Assembly (NCBI RefSeq): GCF_026262505.1
Contig: NC_067205.1
Span: 10,044,001 to 10,108,000, forward strand
From: Trichomonas vaginalis G3
Lineage: Eukaryota; Parabasalia; Trichomonadida; Trichomonadidae
Length of the DNA stretch: 64,000 nucleotides
Reading direction: 5' to 3'
In this document: in pieces, positions 1 to 10,800 of the stretch
Position numbering within the stretch: the first letter of the stretch is position 1
Layout of the letters: each line of letters starts with the position of its first letter
Translations under genes and position numbers: made by a program
The notes under the pieces: generated by a model
The model's database searches: none
What the model was told of the DNA's origin: nothing
What the model saw: only the letters and a program-made list of their open reading frames with translations

Positions 1-99
1 ACGTCACCAGGTCACTCGGTCCCTCGGTTAAACGAACTTCTCTGAAAAAGTGTGACAACATGACATTTTGACAACAACACAGGAAATAAACTTCTCTTC

Positions 100-440
100 G
101 TCAATGTTTCTGTATAAAAAGCAACCGCGGAATTCCGGCAGGTGTGGTATATCTTCACGAAATGCTTGTTTTGTCAAGACTTTCATCGTCAATGTTTTGT
201 ATAAAAAGCACCCGCCGGAATTCCGGCAGGTGGTATATTCTTCACGAAATGCTTGTTTTTGTCAAGACTTTCATCGTCAATGTTTTGTATAAAAAGCACC
301 CGCCGGAATTCCGGCAGGTGGTATATTCTTCACGAAATGCTTGTTTTGTCAAACTTTCATCGTACATGTTTGTATAAAAGCACCCGCCGGAATTCCGGCA
401 GGTGGTATATTCTTCACGAAATGCTTGTTTTGAGGTCGAG
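100..440. repeat. Four tandem 84-88 bp repeats with a palindromic core
   Basis: Four units begin near 124, 211, 299 and 383. Each carries the 14-bp palindrome GCCGGAATTCCGGC or a close variant, followed by a conserved stretch ending in AAATGCTTGTTTT. A single degenerate version lies at about 35,650-35,720 inside the complete Polinton, so the array expanded in the remnant copy. Spacing and unit length rule out a CRISPR array. Confidence 0.85.
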
Positions 441-489
441 CCATTTTTGGCTCCACCTGTTTTTTCAACCAAAACTCATGAATTTTACA

Positions 490-660
490 CCAAAAAATAT
501 AAAATTTATGTTAGAATGTTAGATCTAACATGTTTTCTAACACGTTTCTAACATGGTCTAAAATCTTGAATTTTCATGAATTTTCCCGAAATAAAAAATA
601 AAGTTAGTTTTTTAAAAAAAATATTTTTTATTTTTATTGTAAGAACATGTTAGTCAACAA
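490..660. repeat. AGATCT-centred palindromes upstream of the remnant 304-aa gene
   Basis: Overlapping palindromes built on AACATGTTAGATCTAACATG-like sequence, followed by an A/T run with the shape AAATATTTTTTATTTTTATTG just before a start-like ATG near 647. The same architecture, but with a different palindrome arm (GGTGAGATCTCACC), precedes the paralogous gene at 35,932. Confidence 0.7.
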
Positions 661-1559
661 CAGCACCAAACTCGTTAGTCATGAATCTACTGTCAATGTT
701 ATAGAGATGAAAAGCTTCATTCCTTCTTCATATACTTTCGAAACAGAAATCCAGAAGATAAAAGCAAGAACTTCTCCAAGGAGATTTAGATTGCACTGCA
801 AAAGATGAAACAAATGAACAGTATCTTTATGAAATGCAGGACATTATTGACCATTTACCCAAATTGCCTGAAATCCAACAACAAAAGCTTACTATTCCAG
901 AATTCGATGAAATAGAAGTCAAAGCAACTGACTCAGTAGAAATAAAGAAGTTCATACGAAAGGTAAATTATGAATTCCTTGGTTTTCATTGCAACCATAA
1001 GGTTATGGACAAAGATTGCGACATGGTATATAAGAACATCTCTGACCTTTACAAATCCGGGGAGTTTAAGACCTACGACAACTTTGTTTCGTTAGTTGCA
1101 AAAATGTGTTTGGGAAATAAGAGATAAAGATAGTAGGGTAAGGTATGGAACGAACAAATAAGCACCCCTATGTTCGAGATGAAAGAAAACCATTGACGCC
1201 TTGGTCATACTTGCAGGTAAGGTTTCAGAATATAACGCAAAAATGAACCCGCATGTTCTAAATGTAAAGCAGCAATGGAAATTATAACTACTTCCGTCAA
1301 AAGATAGCACGTATGCGAAACGCACTTAGCTGACTTAAAGAGGGAGCCAGGAAACCAGCAAGAAGATATAAATGGATCTAGTTTAGAATTTCTGAACAAC
1401 AAACTATCCAACTGCCAGACAAGATTTCCTCTCTATCCTGATGCTCAAAGAAGAAGTATAAATGAAACTTTCGTATCGCTTAAAACTCTTTGACATACTG
1501 ACAGAAAGAAAATAGAAGCTACCAATAACATGTTTAAATGTAGTGAACCATCGACAACA

Positions 1560-2340
1560 CTATACCATGTAAAACGCTGTAAATATTATGTTAGAAAACA
1601 TGTTAGAAATACATGTTAGAGTCTAACATTCTAACATTTAAACATTATTTTTGGTTCATTTACTGCTCATTACGGAAGAAGTTCTTGACAAAACATATTA
1701 CGAAAAAGTTCTAAAATAGACGAAACATCATTGACACATTACGAAGTCTATTTGACAAAGTACACTTAACGAAAATAAACATATAGAGCTGACAAAACAT
1801 GTACGAAAAGTCTTGACAAACATATACGATGACAATCATTAACAAAAACATTGTACGACTAAGAGTCTTAAATTTCATGAATTTTGTATTTTTAGACCAT
1901 GTTAGAAAAACATGTAGAAAACATTGTTAGATCTACATTTCTAACAATAAACATTTTTGTATTGAATTCCGTATGATAATGTTCCAGAATTATTGTATGT
2001 TTTAGACCATGTTAGACAAACCATGTTAGAAAACATGTTAGATCTTAACATTTCTAACATAAATCATTTTTTTGTAATTCCGTACTGAAATTTCAGAATT
2101 TTGTGTGTTTTAGACCATTTAGAAAACGTAGTAGAAAAACATGATAGATCTAACATTCTAACATAAACAGTATTTGCTTTGAAAAAAATGACCAAATTTT
2201 CATTATATAACGTTATTTTTTGAACGAAGAGAACTTTTGCACTTCCGATTAAAAAAATCCTGTGAAATCATATCTTTAGATACAAGATAGTAAAAAATAA
2301 AGTTTATTTTTTATAAAATATTTTTTTTATTTTGTATTGT
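1560..2340. repeat. Array of AACATGTTAGA-type palindromic repeats
   Basis: At least four blocks (about 1,590-1,640, 1,890-1,950, 2,005-2,070 and 2,110-2,165) repeat variants of TTAGAAAACATGTTAGATC followed by TCTAACATTTCTAACAT and an AT-rich spacer. They lie between the remnant 304-aa gene and the remnant KilA-N/GIY-YIG gene, as the GGTGAGATCTCACC blocks do at 36,850-37,810 in the Polinton. Confidence 0.75.
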
Positions 2341-4104
2341 AAGAACAGAAAATAGTTAAACATTGAGTTTGAAACATAAAAAGATAACAATACACCAAAT
2401 TGGTTAGAATAGGTGATTTAACGTAAGATACTCAAAAGGAAATACAAAACAATATTCTTTGTCAGACATTAATCTCATCGGAAACACGAGAGCCCAAAGT
2501 AGGACTGGTGTTTAAAATGCTTCACTCAGAAAATTTTAACAAGAATCCTGCAGCTGATGAATCGATAAAGATTCTCATTGGAACTACAGCATATTCTATT
2601 GACAAAGATCTTATTACAATAGTTTTTTATGGTTAGACCCAGTTGTTGGATATAACTTCATAACATATGGTATCATTCGACTCAGAACTTTGCAGTGAAG
2701 GCTTACTTTCATCGTTACCAGAACCGAAGGATTCAATACAAAAAGATATAAGATAGGATAGACATATAATATAACTCAAAGGATATTGACAGTACAGTCA
2801 ATAGAGTTAAGGTTGTGTTTAAACGATATGAAGCATGCTGAAACAAGAACTACTTTGAAAAAAGTTTGAGAAAATATATGTGCTCCCATAAAAAGGTAAG
2901 AAAACTTTGAAGTAGATGAGATAGATAGTGCTTTAAACATTATTTGAGCGAAGTTGCTGAAAAAATACCATGTTAAAGCCGTCTTATTTTGGTCTTTGTG
3001 AAAGTCAGAAAAAATAGAAGTTAGTTTTATTTTTATTCTATTTTTTATTTGATAGTAAAGACAGATATGTCCAACAACGGAGAACACAACAACAGTTTAG
3101 TCCTGAAGCCTAATTAAAATGAAGAATATGAGGTGTTCAGTTTAACAAAAACAACTCCGCTACTCATTCGTCGGTCAAGATGAAATTGTTCAAATGCCAA
3201 ACGTATTTGAATTAACTCTTCGTTCACAAAGCAAGCATATCATTGTTGAAACCAACAGACAAAAAAACTAATTTAGAAGAATTTCCTCATATGTTTGCGT
3301 CCCGCGAAAACCGAGGAACGAGATTCCGTACGAAATCGTGAAAATTTGCCAAATGGTTTGATGAGGTTGTATGTACATAGACTTCTTGTAAATGCTGTTG
3401 CAATTTGTGGGCTCACCTCGTTAAACGCTTTGGATATATTTACAGACTTCTTGGACGACTTCATAGACAAGAACCGTGAAGAGCTAGAGAACAAGCTTGG
3501 AAGCAACAACAAAAAACATTACAGAAAAAATACCACGTTCGGTACCAAAAGGAAAGGAAAAGAACTATAAGTATATTTGTTTAACACTGAAGAGATGGAA
3601 AATGAAAGAGACAGAGATATGGTTATGTTCATTAGTCAGGAAAAAACAAACAAAAGCTTTTACGACCTTAGCTCAAGATTTAACAAATCTGACAGAAATT
3701 GTTCTATCCGCGAAAACTTACATTTCAATGACTCCGATGAAATGTGAACAAATAGTTCAAGATACGTTACCTCGAAAACACACTATGATATGAAAGGTGT
3801 ACAATACTTACATTTAAAAGAAGATTTGCATGGTTAAAAGAAAAAATATCAGAGTATTTTGACAACTTCAAAACAAGCAGAGTAAATGAACCATTTATTT
3901 TTGACGCCTTGACTTACAGATGGTCAGGTAGCTCTAGATGGTAAATTGTCTGGTCAAATCCTTCTGGCTTCCAAGTCCTTCCATCCACATTCCAAGTCCT
4001 TCCTTTCAACATTCGAGTCCTTCCTTCCAACAAGAAAAAAATTTCCCGACACTGGCGAAAAAAATTCTCCTGGACTAACTGGAAAAAAATTCTCTCTCTT
4101 TTTT

Positions 4105-5702
4105 TTCTCAATAAAAGCAAAAATTAGACTTGAGAGAATTTTGCGCTGAGATTATCATATGATTCGAGGAATTCGTTGATCAATCCAATATCTTCTTCAT
4201 CTTCACTTTCATTTAATGTATCTTTCAAATCAGGGATGATTTCGGTATTGTTAATGATATTAATGAAAGCTTCCCCTTGATTATTTTCAACGTACTTATT
4301 CATAATTGCATTAAGTGCATTAAATACGATGATAATATCCGAAGAGATGAATGAGTGGATAACATCGAGTATTCTAATCTGAATAGCTCGTTCTGTCTCT
4401 TTGAATCCATGAAGATCAATATAAAAAGTAACTATGATAATTAATGATTCTTTGACATCATATCCATGGTCTATTGACATCATAACAAAACGGCAATATT
4501 CGTTATTGTCGATAACTTTCATCGTGTCTTCACGTAATATATCGTTAGTAGCGCAAGCCTCGAGAAAGTGAATTGCATAGTGTTTATACTCATCATCACA
4601 TGGAATATGCATGAAAATTCTGAGTGCATGAAAAATCATATTGTTCATTAGAATAATGGTGAATAAATCTTTATTGTCATTGAATTGTCTGAATAAAGGT
4701 TCTCTAAGAGCTTCCATTAAAGTGGCCATATCTTTAAGGTCATCATCAATAGTTTCAATTTCATTCATTGTAATCCATCTTACACGCCCCCAGAAGAATT
4801 TATGCCTTTCAGGAATTTTCAGTTGGCAAAGGAAGTTAATTTCTTCTGGACGAGCAGTAAGAACGCTTTTGAACATCGAAAACATAGGCATGTAACTTAC
4901 AGGTACGTTCTTGATGTAAATTAGCTGAATTACTGGCCGAAAATACTCCGTCTCTGGATTGCATTCTATTAATTTGAGATATAATGGAGTGAGGCTTTCT
5001 AAGAGAGGTTCTGGTTCAATATTTTCAATTGGATATATTTTAAAATAATTTATATTGTCAGGGATGAGAGGAACTAAACTTGTAAGGATTTCGACTGCTT
5101 TGATGTTGTCCATTCTTACTTTATCAGCACATGTTGCATAATTAAAAAATAAGAGTTCGATTATTTCTGGTTTGTTGAGAGCATTTAGGACTTCTTTGTG
5201 CTTTGATAATTCGGTTATTACTAGGATTACATGGGCATGATCGGTACCTTTTAGTCTGTCAAGAATATGTAATAAGTCAGAGAGGAAATCAGTTTTAACA
5301 TAAACTGATGGATCAACATTGAATTCATTATCTTCGATTTTAAACATCAATTCATTGAAAAATTCATCATGTTCGTTTATTTTTTCAGGATCGAGATCTT
5401 TTAAGCTTTTAAGTTTTTGTAATGCTTCTTTAAAATCTTCACCATATTGAATATCATCCTTTACTGAAGGTGCTTCTGAAATTATCATAGATTCATCATC
5501 AGCTTGTTCTTTATATTCAAACATTCAATGAATAAATTTTGATAACAATTTTAGGTTTCACTCCAACGATATGTAAACCATAGTCCAAGAAATTTCGGAA
5601 TTTTGATCTGAAAGTGTACATGATAATAGTAATACTAATATATAAGGTATTTATTTTGTTCTTAATAGATAATATTAAGCAGAAGCGTCTAATCCATTAA
5701 AT
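4105..5702. repeat. Tandem duplication unit, copy 1
   Basis: The unit begins in CTCAATAAAAGC just after the Polinton-type remnant and ends at the sequence CCATTAAATGA near 5,702. The same unit recurs at about 6,106-7,702. Gene, 5' flank and about 180 bp of upstream sequence are all included and nearly identical in the flanks. The left boundary coincides with the end of the mobile-element remnant. Confidence 0.9.
4124..5524 (-). CDS. Helical-repeat protein of unknown function, tandem copy 1
   Basis: A 466-aa protein that I do not recognise. It is acidic at both ends (residues 1-60 rich in D/E/K; a SEDEED cluster near residue 439). The middle is a run of predicted amphipathic helices rich in leucine and isoleucine, resembling ARM/HEAT-like alpha solenoids, for which I see no diagnostic motif. 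There is no signal peptide and no membrane segment. The start ATG at 5,524 is preceded by TTCATTGA, a partial initiator element. The tandem neighbour at 6,125-7,522 is nearly identical at residues 1-60 and from about 195 to the end, but quite different at about 62-190. Function unknown; a regulatory or scaffold role is only a guess. Confidence 0.8.
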   Translation of the reverse strand: MFEYKEQADDESMIISEAPSVKDDIQYGEDFKEALQKLKSLKDLDPEKINEHDEFFNELMFKIEDNEFNVDPSVYVKTDFLSDLLHILDRLKGTDHAHVILVITELSKHKEVLNALNKPEIIELLFFNYATCADKVRMDNIKAVEILTSLVPLIPDNINYFKIYPIENIEPEPLLESLTPLYLKLIECNPETEYFRPVIQLIYIKNVPVSYMPMFSMFKSVLTARPEEINFLCQLKIPERHKFFWGRVRWITMNEIETIDDDLKDMATLMEALREPLFRQFNDNKDLFTIILMNNMIFHALRIFMHIPCDDEYKHYAIHFLEACATNDILREDTMKVIDNNEYCRFVMMSIDHGYDVKESLIIIVTFYIDLHGFKETERAIQIRILDVIHSFISSDIIIVFNALNAIMNKYVENNQGEAFINIINNTEIIPDLKDTLNESEDEEDIGLINEFLESYDNLSAKFSQV

Positions 5703-5756
5703 GAAAGTGAAGATGAAGAAGATATTGAAATGATCAGCGACAAACTCAGCAAATAA
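5695..5756 (+). pseudogene. C-terminal shard of a third copy of the helical-repeat gene
   Basis: On the + strand 5,697-5,756 reads LNESEDEEDIEM, then eight residues and a stop. The first eleven residues match the C-terminal acidic cluster of the two neighbouring proteins (LNESEDEEDIG). It is oriented opposite to both copies and lies just outside the upstream end of copy 1. Only about 20 codons survive. It suggests an earlier, divergently oriented family member cut off at the breakpoint of the tandem duplication. Confidence 0.65.
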
Positions 5757-5829
5757 TAAAACCAAATGACTTTTTAATTTTTTTATTCTTAGTATAGGTA
5801 ACAAAAGTGCGTGAAAATTTTGTAAACCG

Positions 5830-6030
5830 TCAAATTAATATTTTTTTGACAATGTAAGCTAAGTGTTGCGCATTATACTTGGACCAAAAGCCTCCCAGAA
5901 GGAATACTCCAAATGGTTTAAACAGACACAACATTCTACAATTCATTCTATGATTGCTCCATAGCTCCATTTCGTAAGGAATAAGAGCTGTGGTGTTCCT
6001 AGAAATTCTTAAAGTCTTAGTGCCGGCCAT
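5830..6030 (-). CDS. Possible small single-pass protein, unknown
   Basis: A 66-aa frame starting at the internal Met at 6,030 (MAGTKTLRISRNT...), in the spacer between the two tandem copies. A hydrophobic stretch around residues 33-48 (LCLFKPFGVFLLGGFW) could be one membrane segment. No initiator element is evident and no family is recognised; it could equally be chance coding in AT-rich spacer. Confidence 0.25.
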   Translation of the reverse strand: MAGTKTLRISRNTTALIPYEMELWSNHRMNCRMLCLFKPFGVFLLGGFWSKYNAQHLAYIVKKILI

Positions 6031-6105
6031 TGTAATCAATATTCTATAAATATACAACTATTCATAATCTCACATAGCTTTAAAGTTTAGATAAAAATCT
6101 TTTTA

Positions 6106-7702
6106 TTCTCAATAAAAGCAAAAATTAGACTTGAGAGAATTTTGCGCTGAGATTATCATATGATTCGAGGAATTCGTTGATCAATCCAATATCTTCTTCA
6201 TCTTCACTTTCATTTAATGTATCTTTCAAATCAGGGATGATTTCGGTATTGTTAATGATATTAATGAAAGCTTCCCCTTGATTATTTTCAACGTACTTAT
6301 TCATAATTGCATTAAGTGCATTAAATACGATGATAATATCCGAAGAGATGAATGAGTGGATAACATCGAGTATTCTAATCTGAATGGCTTGTTCTGCCTC
6401 TTTGAATCCATGAAGATCAATATAAAAAGTAACTATGATAATTAATGATTCTTTGACATCATATCCATGGTCTATTGACATCATAACAAAACGGCAATAT
6501 TCGTTATTGTCGATAACTTTCATCGTGTCTTCACGTAATATATCGTTAGTAGCGCAAGCCTCGAGAAAGTGAATTGCATAGTGTCTATACTCATCATCAC
6601 ATGGAATATGCATGAAAATTCTGAGTGCATGAAAAATCATATTGTTCATTAGAATAATGGTGAATAAATCTTTATTGTCATTGAATTGTCTGAATAAAGG
6701 TTCTCTAAGAGCTTCCATTAAAGTGGCCATATCTTTAAGGTCATCATCAATAGTTTCAATTTCATTCATTGTAATCCATCTTACACGCCCCCAGAAGAAT
6801 TTATGCCTTTCAGGAATTTTCAGTTGGCAAAGGAAGTTAATTTCTTCTGGACGAGCAGTAAGAACGCTTTTGAACATCGAAAACATAGGCATGTAACTTA
6901 CAGGTACGTTCTTGATGTAAATTAGCTGAATTACTGGCCGAAAATACTCCGTCTCTGGATTGCATTTTATTAATTTGAGATATAATGGAGTGATGAATTC
7001 TAAGACATGTGGTAACTCAAAATTTTCAATTGGATAAATTTTGAAAAAAATTATATTGCCAGGGATAAAAGAAAACACTCTTGTAAGGATCTCAACTGCT
7101 TTGATATTGCCCAATCCTGATCTTTCAGCACTTGATGCAATACTAAATAAGAGATCGATTATTTCTGGTTCGTTGAGAGCATTTAGGACTTCTTTGTACT
7201 GTGATAGTTCGCGAATGATTAGGAGTGCACAAACATGAGCAATATATTTTTGTTGAACAACAATAAATAACAAGTCAGAGAGGAATTCAGTTTTAACATA
7301 AACTGATGGATCAACATTGAATCTATTCTTTTCGATCTTATACATCAATTCATTGAAAAATTCATCATGTTCGTTTATTTTTTCAGGATCGAGATCTTTT
7401 AAGCTTTTAAGTTTTTGTAATGCTTCTTTAAAATCTTCACCATATTGAATATCATCCTTTACTGAAGGTGCTTCTGAAATTATCATAGATTCATCATCAG
7501 CTTGTTCTTTATATTCAAACATTCAATGAATAAATTTTGATAACAATTTTAGGTTTCACTCCAACGATATGTAAACCATAGTCCAAGAAATTTCGGAATT
7601 TTGATCTGAAAGTGTACATGATAATAGTAATACTAATATATAAGGTATTTATTTTGTTCTTAATAGATAATATTAAGCAGAAGCGTCTAATCCATTAAAT
7701 GA
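6106..7702. repeat. Tandem duplication unit, copy 2
   Basis: Second copy of the unit at 4,105-5,702, in direct orientation, separated by about 400 bp. The upstream flank (7,523-7,702) is almost identical to 5,525-5,702, which points to a recent duplication or ongoing gene conversion. After 7,702 the sequence diverges at once. Confidence 0.9.
6125..7522 (-). CDS. Helical-repeat protein of unknown function, tandem copy 2
   Basis: A 465-aa paralogue of the protein at 4,124-5,524. The N-terminal about 60 residues and the C-terminal about 270 residues are virtually identical to copy 1. Residues about 62-190 differ at a large fraction of positions (for example FIVVQQKYIAHVC against HILDRLKGTDHAH). 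That pattern fits two diverged genes partly homogenised by gene conversion, or a swap of a variable segment. The start at 7,522 sits in the same TTCATTGAATG context as copy 1. Function unknown. Confidence 0.8.
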   Translation of the reverse strand: MFEYKEQADDESMIISEAPSVKDDIQYGEDFKEALQKLKSLKDLDPEKINEHDEFFNELMYKIEKNRFNVDPSVYVKTEFLSDLLFIVVQQKYIAHVCALLIIRELSQYKEVLNALNEPEIIDLLFSIASSAERSGLGNIKAVEILTRVFSFIPGNIIFFKIYPIENFELPHVLEFITPLYLKLIKCNPETEYFRPVIQLIYIKNVPVSYMPMFSMFKSVLTARPEEINFLCQLKIPERHKFFWGRVRWITMNEIETIDDDLKDMATLMEALREPLFRQFNDNKDLFTIILMNNMIFHALRIFMHIPCDDEYRHYAIHFLEACATNDILREDTMKVIDNNEYCRFVMMSIDHGYDVKESLIIIVTFYIDLHGFKEAEQAIQIRILDVIHSFISSDIIIVFNALNAIMNKYVENNQGEAFINIINNTEIIPDLKDTLNESEDEEDIGLINEFLESYDNLSAKFSQV

Positions 7703-7864
7703 TCTATGGATCGCAGAACTTTATTTAGCTCATTCCGACAAAAAGAAGCATGATAACTTGTTGAGAATGGATTAGCTAATCTTTCAAGATGTTGTAAATT
7801 AATTTTATTTAAAAGAGGAATTTTAGGGGGCGCACTTTGAACGATACGGATTTTTTTTTGAAAA

Positions 7865-10800
7865 ATGACTTCCCAAGACTTTATTATCGACAAGGTTGAT
7901 GATTTTAATGATTTAAATGCATATATAAGCAACAAAGCCATGAATGCACTTGGAATTTCAGATGGTTCTGTTGTTTCAGTCAGGAATCAACAAAATTCAC
8001 AAACACTTGTCGCCATTCAAGGTTGTGATATGCCTGATAATGTCATTAGACTTAGTCGATGCCACAGGATTAATATAGGCAGCTTTCTCGGTGAAACAGT
8101 CAAAATCTCGAAACCAATCAAATCTCAAAAGGCAGAAATCGTATTAGTAGCACCAATTGCCGACACAATTAACGGAATTTCTGGTAATTTCTGCGATTTG
8201 ATTCAAGAGTCAAGTTATAAATTTAATAATTTTCCCGTTTATCCAAACTTCATTTTCCCAGTCTACACAATGCAACGTGTTGTTGAGTTTCAAGTTATTA
8301 AATGCTCACCAAGTGGAGCTCACGTCATTGTTACGAGTGCAGATGTATTCTCTTCCAGATCACAACCAGTCAACCGTACTGGACAGCCTCATTTCGAAGG
8401 AATTACATACGATGATATCGGCGGAATCGATTCATCTCTTAAAAAAGTTCGTACTTCCATAGAAAGACCTTTATTATCACCAAACTACGCAAGAGGCAAC
8501 GAACCAAAGGCAGTATTAATTACAGCTCCAGCAGGATGTGGTAAAACACTCCTTGGATCAGCAATTCCGAACGAAACTTCATCAGATTTTCTCGGAATCA
8601 AAGGATCTGACATCATTTCTATACGTCTCGAAGCCGCCGTTAACTTCATTAAGTCTGCTTCTAATGCTGCCGCTCAAAAATCTCCTTTCATTGTTTTCAT
8701 TGATGATATTGATACGATTTCATGCCAACAATACAACGAAGATGGCACACCAAACAACACATTATCGAATGCCATCGCTCAATTCATCAAAGGAATAAAG
8801 GATCAAGACAAAAAAGTTGTAATCGCAACAGCTCGCCATCCGGAGTCGATTGTTCCTGCTGTGGTCCAACTTTTCGACGATAAGGTCGTGATTAATTTAC
8901 CAAATGACCAAGAAAAAATGAAAATCGCCGAAGCAGTGACAAGAAAGATGGAAATATGCGGAGATGGAGCATTACAAGCACTTGTTGATGGATCTGAAAC
9001 TGGTTCCGATATTGAAATGAAGGCCCAAGACCAACTTACGGAAAAAATGATGAATATTCTTTCCAAAGTTGACCCATTAGCTCCAACTCTTTCATTAAAG
9101 ATGTTGCAGGAGGTCGCTGTCGGAGAAGGCAACGCCGAATCCCGCAAATCTTTCAAGAATAGGGAGGCCAAGAAGAATATCGAACAAAAACCACAGCCAA
9201 AGAAGCAAAAGAAGAGAAATCAGCACTTCGAGACCCCAGGAGAACCGAAATCTCTCGATCCTTTCGGCGATATCATGGACGAAGGAGATGATGAAATCAA
9301 TGTTGAAGCACTGATGTCATCTAGGCAACCAATCAAGTCCTCAGGCACATTCCCAGAGATGGATGCCTTCAATGATCAGCCAGCTCCTGCCGCAACCGAT
9401 CCATTTGCTGCAAATCAGCCAGAAGATCCATTCGCAGCTCCAAAACAGGAACAAAAGAAGCAAGAACCGGTAGATCTATTCGCAGCTCCAAAACCAATGC
9501 CAATGTCCACAGATCCGTTCGCAATGCCATCTCAACCGGCATTATCGAACGATCCATTTGCAATCGTACCAGGAAAAGGCCCAGACTCGATGCCAAAGCC
9601 CAGAGCTGATCCATTCTCCCCAACATCAGATCCATTTGCATCTAAGTCTAAAACGGCCGACCCATTCGCCATGCCAGCACCTGATCAGTTCGAGGCAAAG
9701 CCAGCGCCGAAGACCGATCTATTTGCGGCCCCTGCATCAGATCCATTTGCACAATCTGCCACAGAGGATCCATTTGCATCAGAATCTGTAAGCGAGGATC
9801 CATTCGGTGCTCCTGCCAAGTCCGAAAAGAAGGCAGATCCTTTCGCAGCTCCACAATCAGATCCATTTGCAGCTCCTCCAGCGAAAGAGTCCAAGCCATC
9901 GGCAGATCCATTCGCTGCAGCACCTGTAGAATCCGGAGATCCATTTGCTGCTCCTTCAATTGCAGTCAAAGTCTCAGCAGATCCATTTGGAGCTCCAGCT
10001 CCTAAGAAAGAGTCCAAACCATCAGCAGATCCATTTGCTGCTGCTCCTAAGCAGTCAGAAGATCTATTCGCTGCTCCTCCAAAGCAAACTAAACCTTCTG
10101 ATGATCCATTTGCTGCTCCACCACAAAAGGAGTCGAAACCATCATCAGATCCGTTCGCAGCAGCAGCCAAACCATCAGAAGATCCATTTGCTGCCTCTAA
10201 ACCACAAGATGATCCATTTGGTAATAGTAAACCAAAGAAAGACGCAAAACCATCATCAGATCCATTCGCTGCTCCTCCTAAACAGGCAGATGATCCATTT
10301 GCAGCTCCATCTGAAAAGGCCAAACAAAATGATGATCCATTTGCTTCCAAGAAACAGCCAGCCGATCCATTTGCAGCAGCACCTGTTTCAGGCGATCCAT
10401 TTGCCTCGAAATACCAACCAGAAAAGGAAGATCCTTTCGCATCAAAGCCAAAAGAAGATCCATTCGCTTCCCAGCCGAAGAAGGCTGAGGATCCATTCGC
10501 TTCTAAGGCCAAAGAGGACCCATTCGCCTCAAATCAGAAGAAAGGAGAAGATCCATTTGGTTCCGTCAAGAAGAAAGAGGACCCATTCGCTTCTAACAAG
10601 GCAGATCCTTTCGCTTCCAAGCCAAAAGAAGATCCATTCGCTTCCCAGTCGAAGAAGACTGAAGATCCATTTGGATCTGTCAAAAAGAAAGAAGATCCAT
10701 TCGCTTCTAAGCCACAGATTGACCCATTCGGCTCTGTAAAGAAGAAAGAAGACCCATTCGCCTCAAAACCAACATCCGATCCGTTCGGATCTGTCAAGAA

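Larger units (their letters stand above)
1..4104. mobile_element. Decayed Polinton/Maverick-type fragment (KilA-N cassette remnant)
   Basis: This stretch is a diverged relative of the interior of the Polinton at 26.7-50.6 kb. Its segments correspond, in the same order and orientation, to 35.2-40.4 kb: repeats, a relative of the 304-aa protein (about 700-1,540), a relative of the KilA-N/GIY-YIG protein (about 2,350-2,960), a relative of the 192-aa KilA-N protein (about 3,060-3,900), and the tail of cytosine-rich short repeats (about 3,960-4,090). Every frame is heavily broken, with far more breaks than the copy at 35-40 kb, so it is the older fossil. It starts before the window and ends abruptly where the duplicated host unit begins at about 4,105. 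No terminal inverted repeat is visible at the right end, so it is truncated. Confidence 0.8.

Noticed and set aside
100-440. CRISPR-like array of repeats and spacers
   Set aside because: Whole 84-88 bp units are repeated with no variable spacers, and the organism is a eukaryote.
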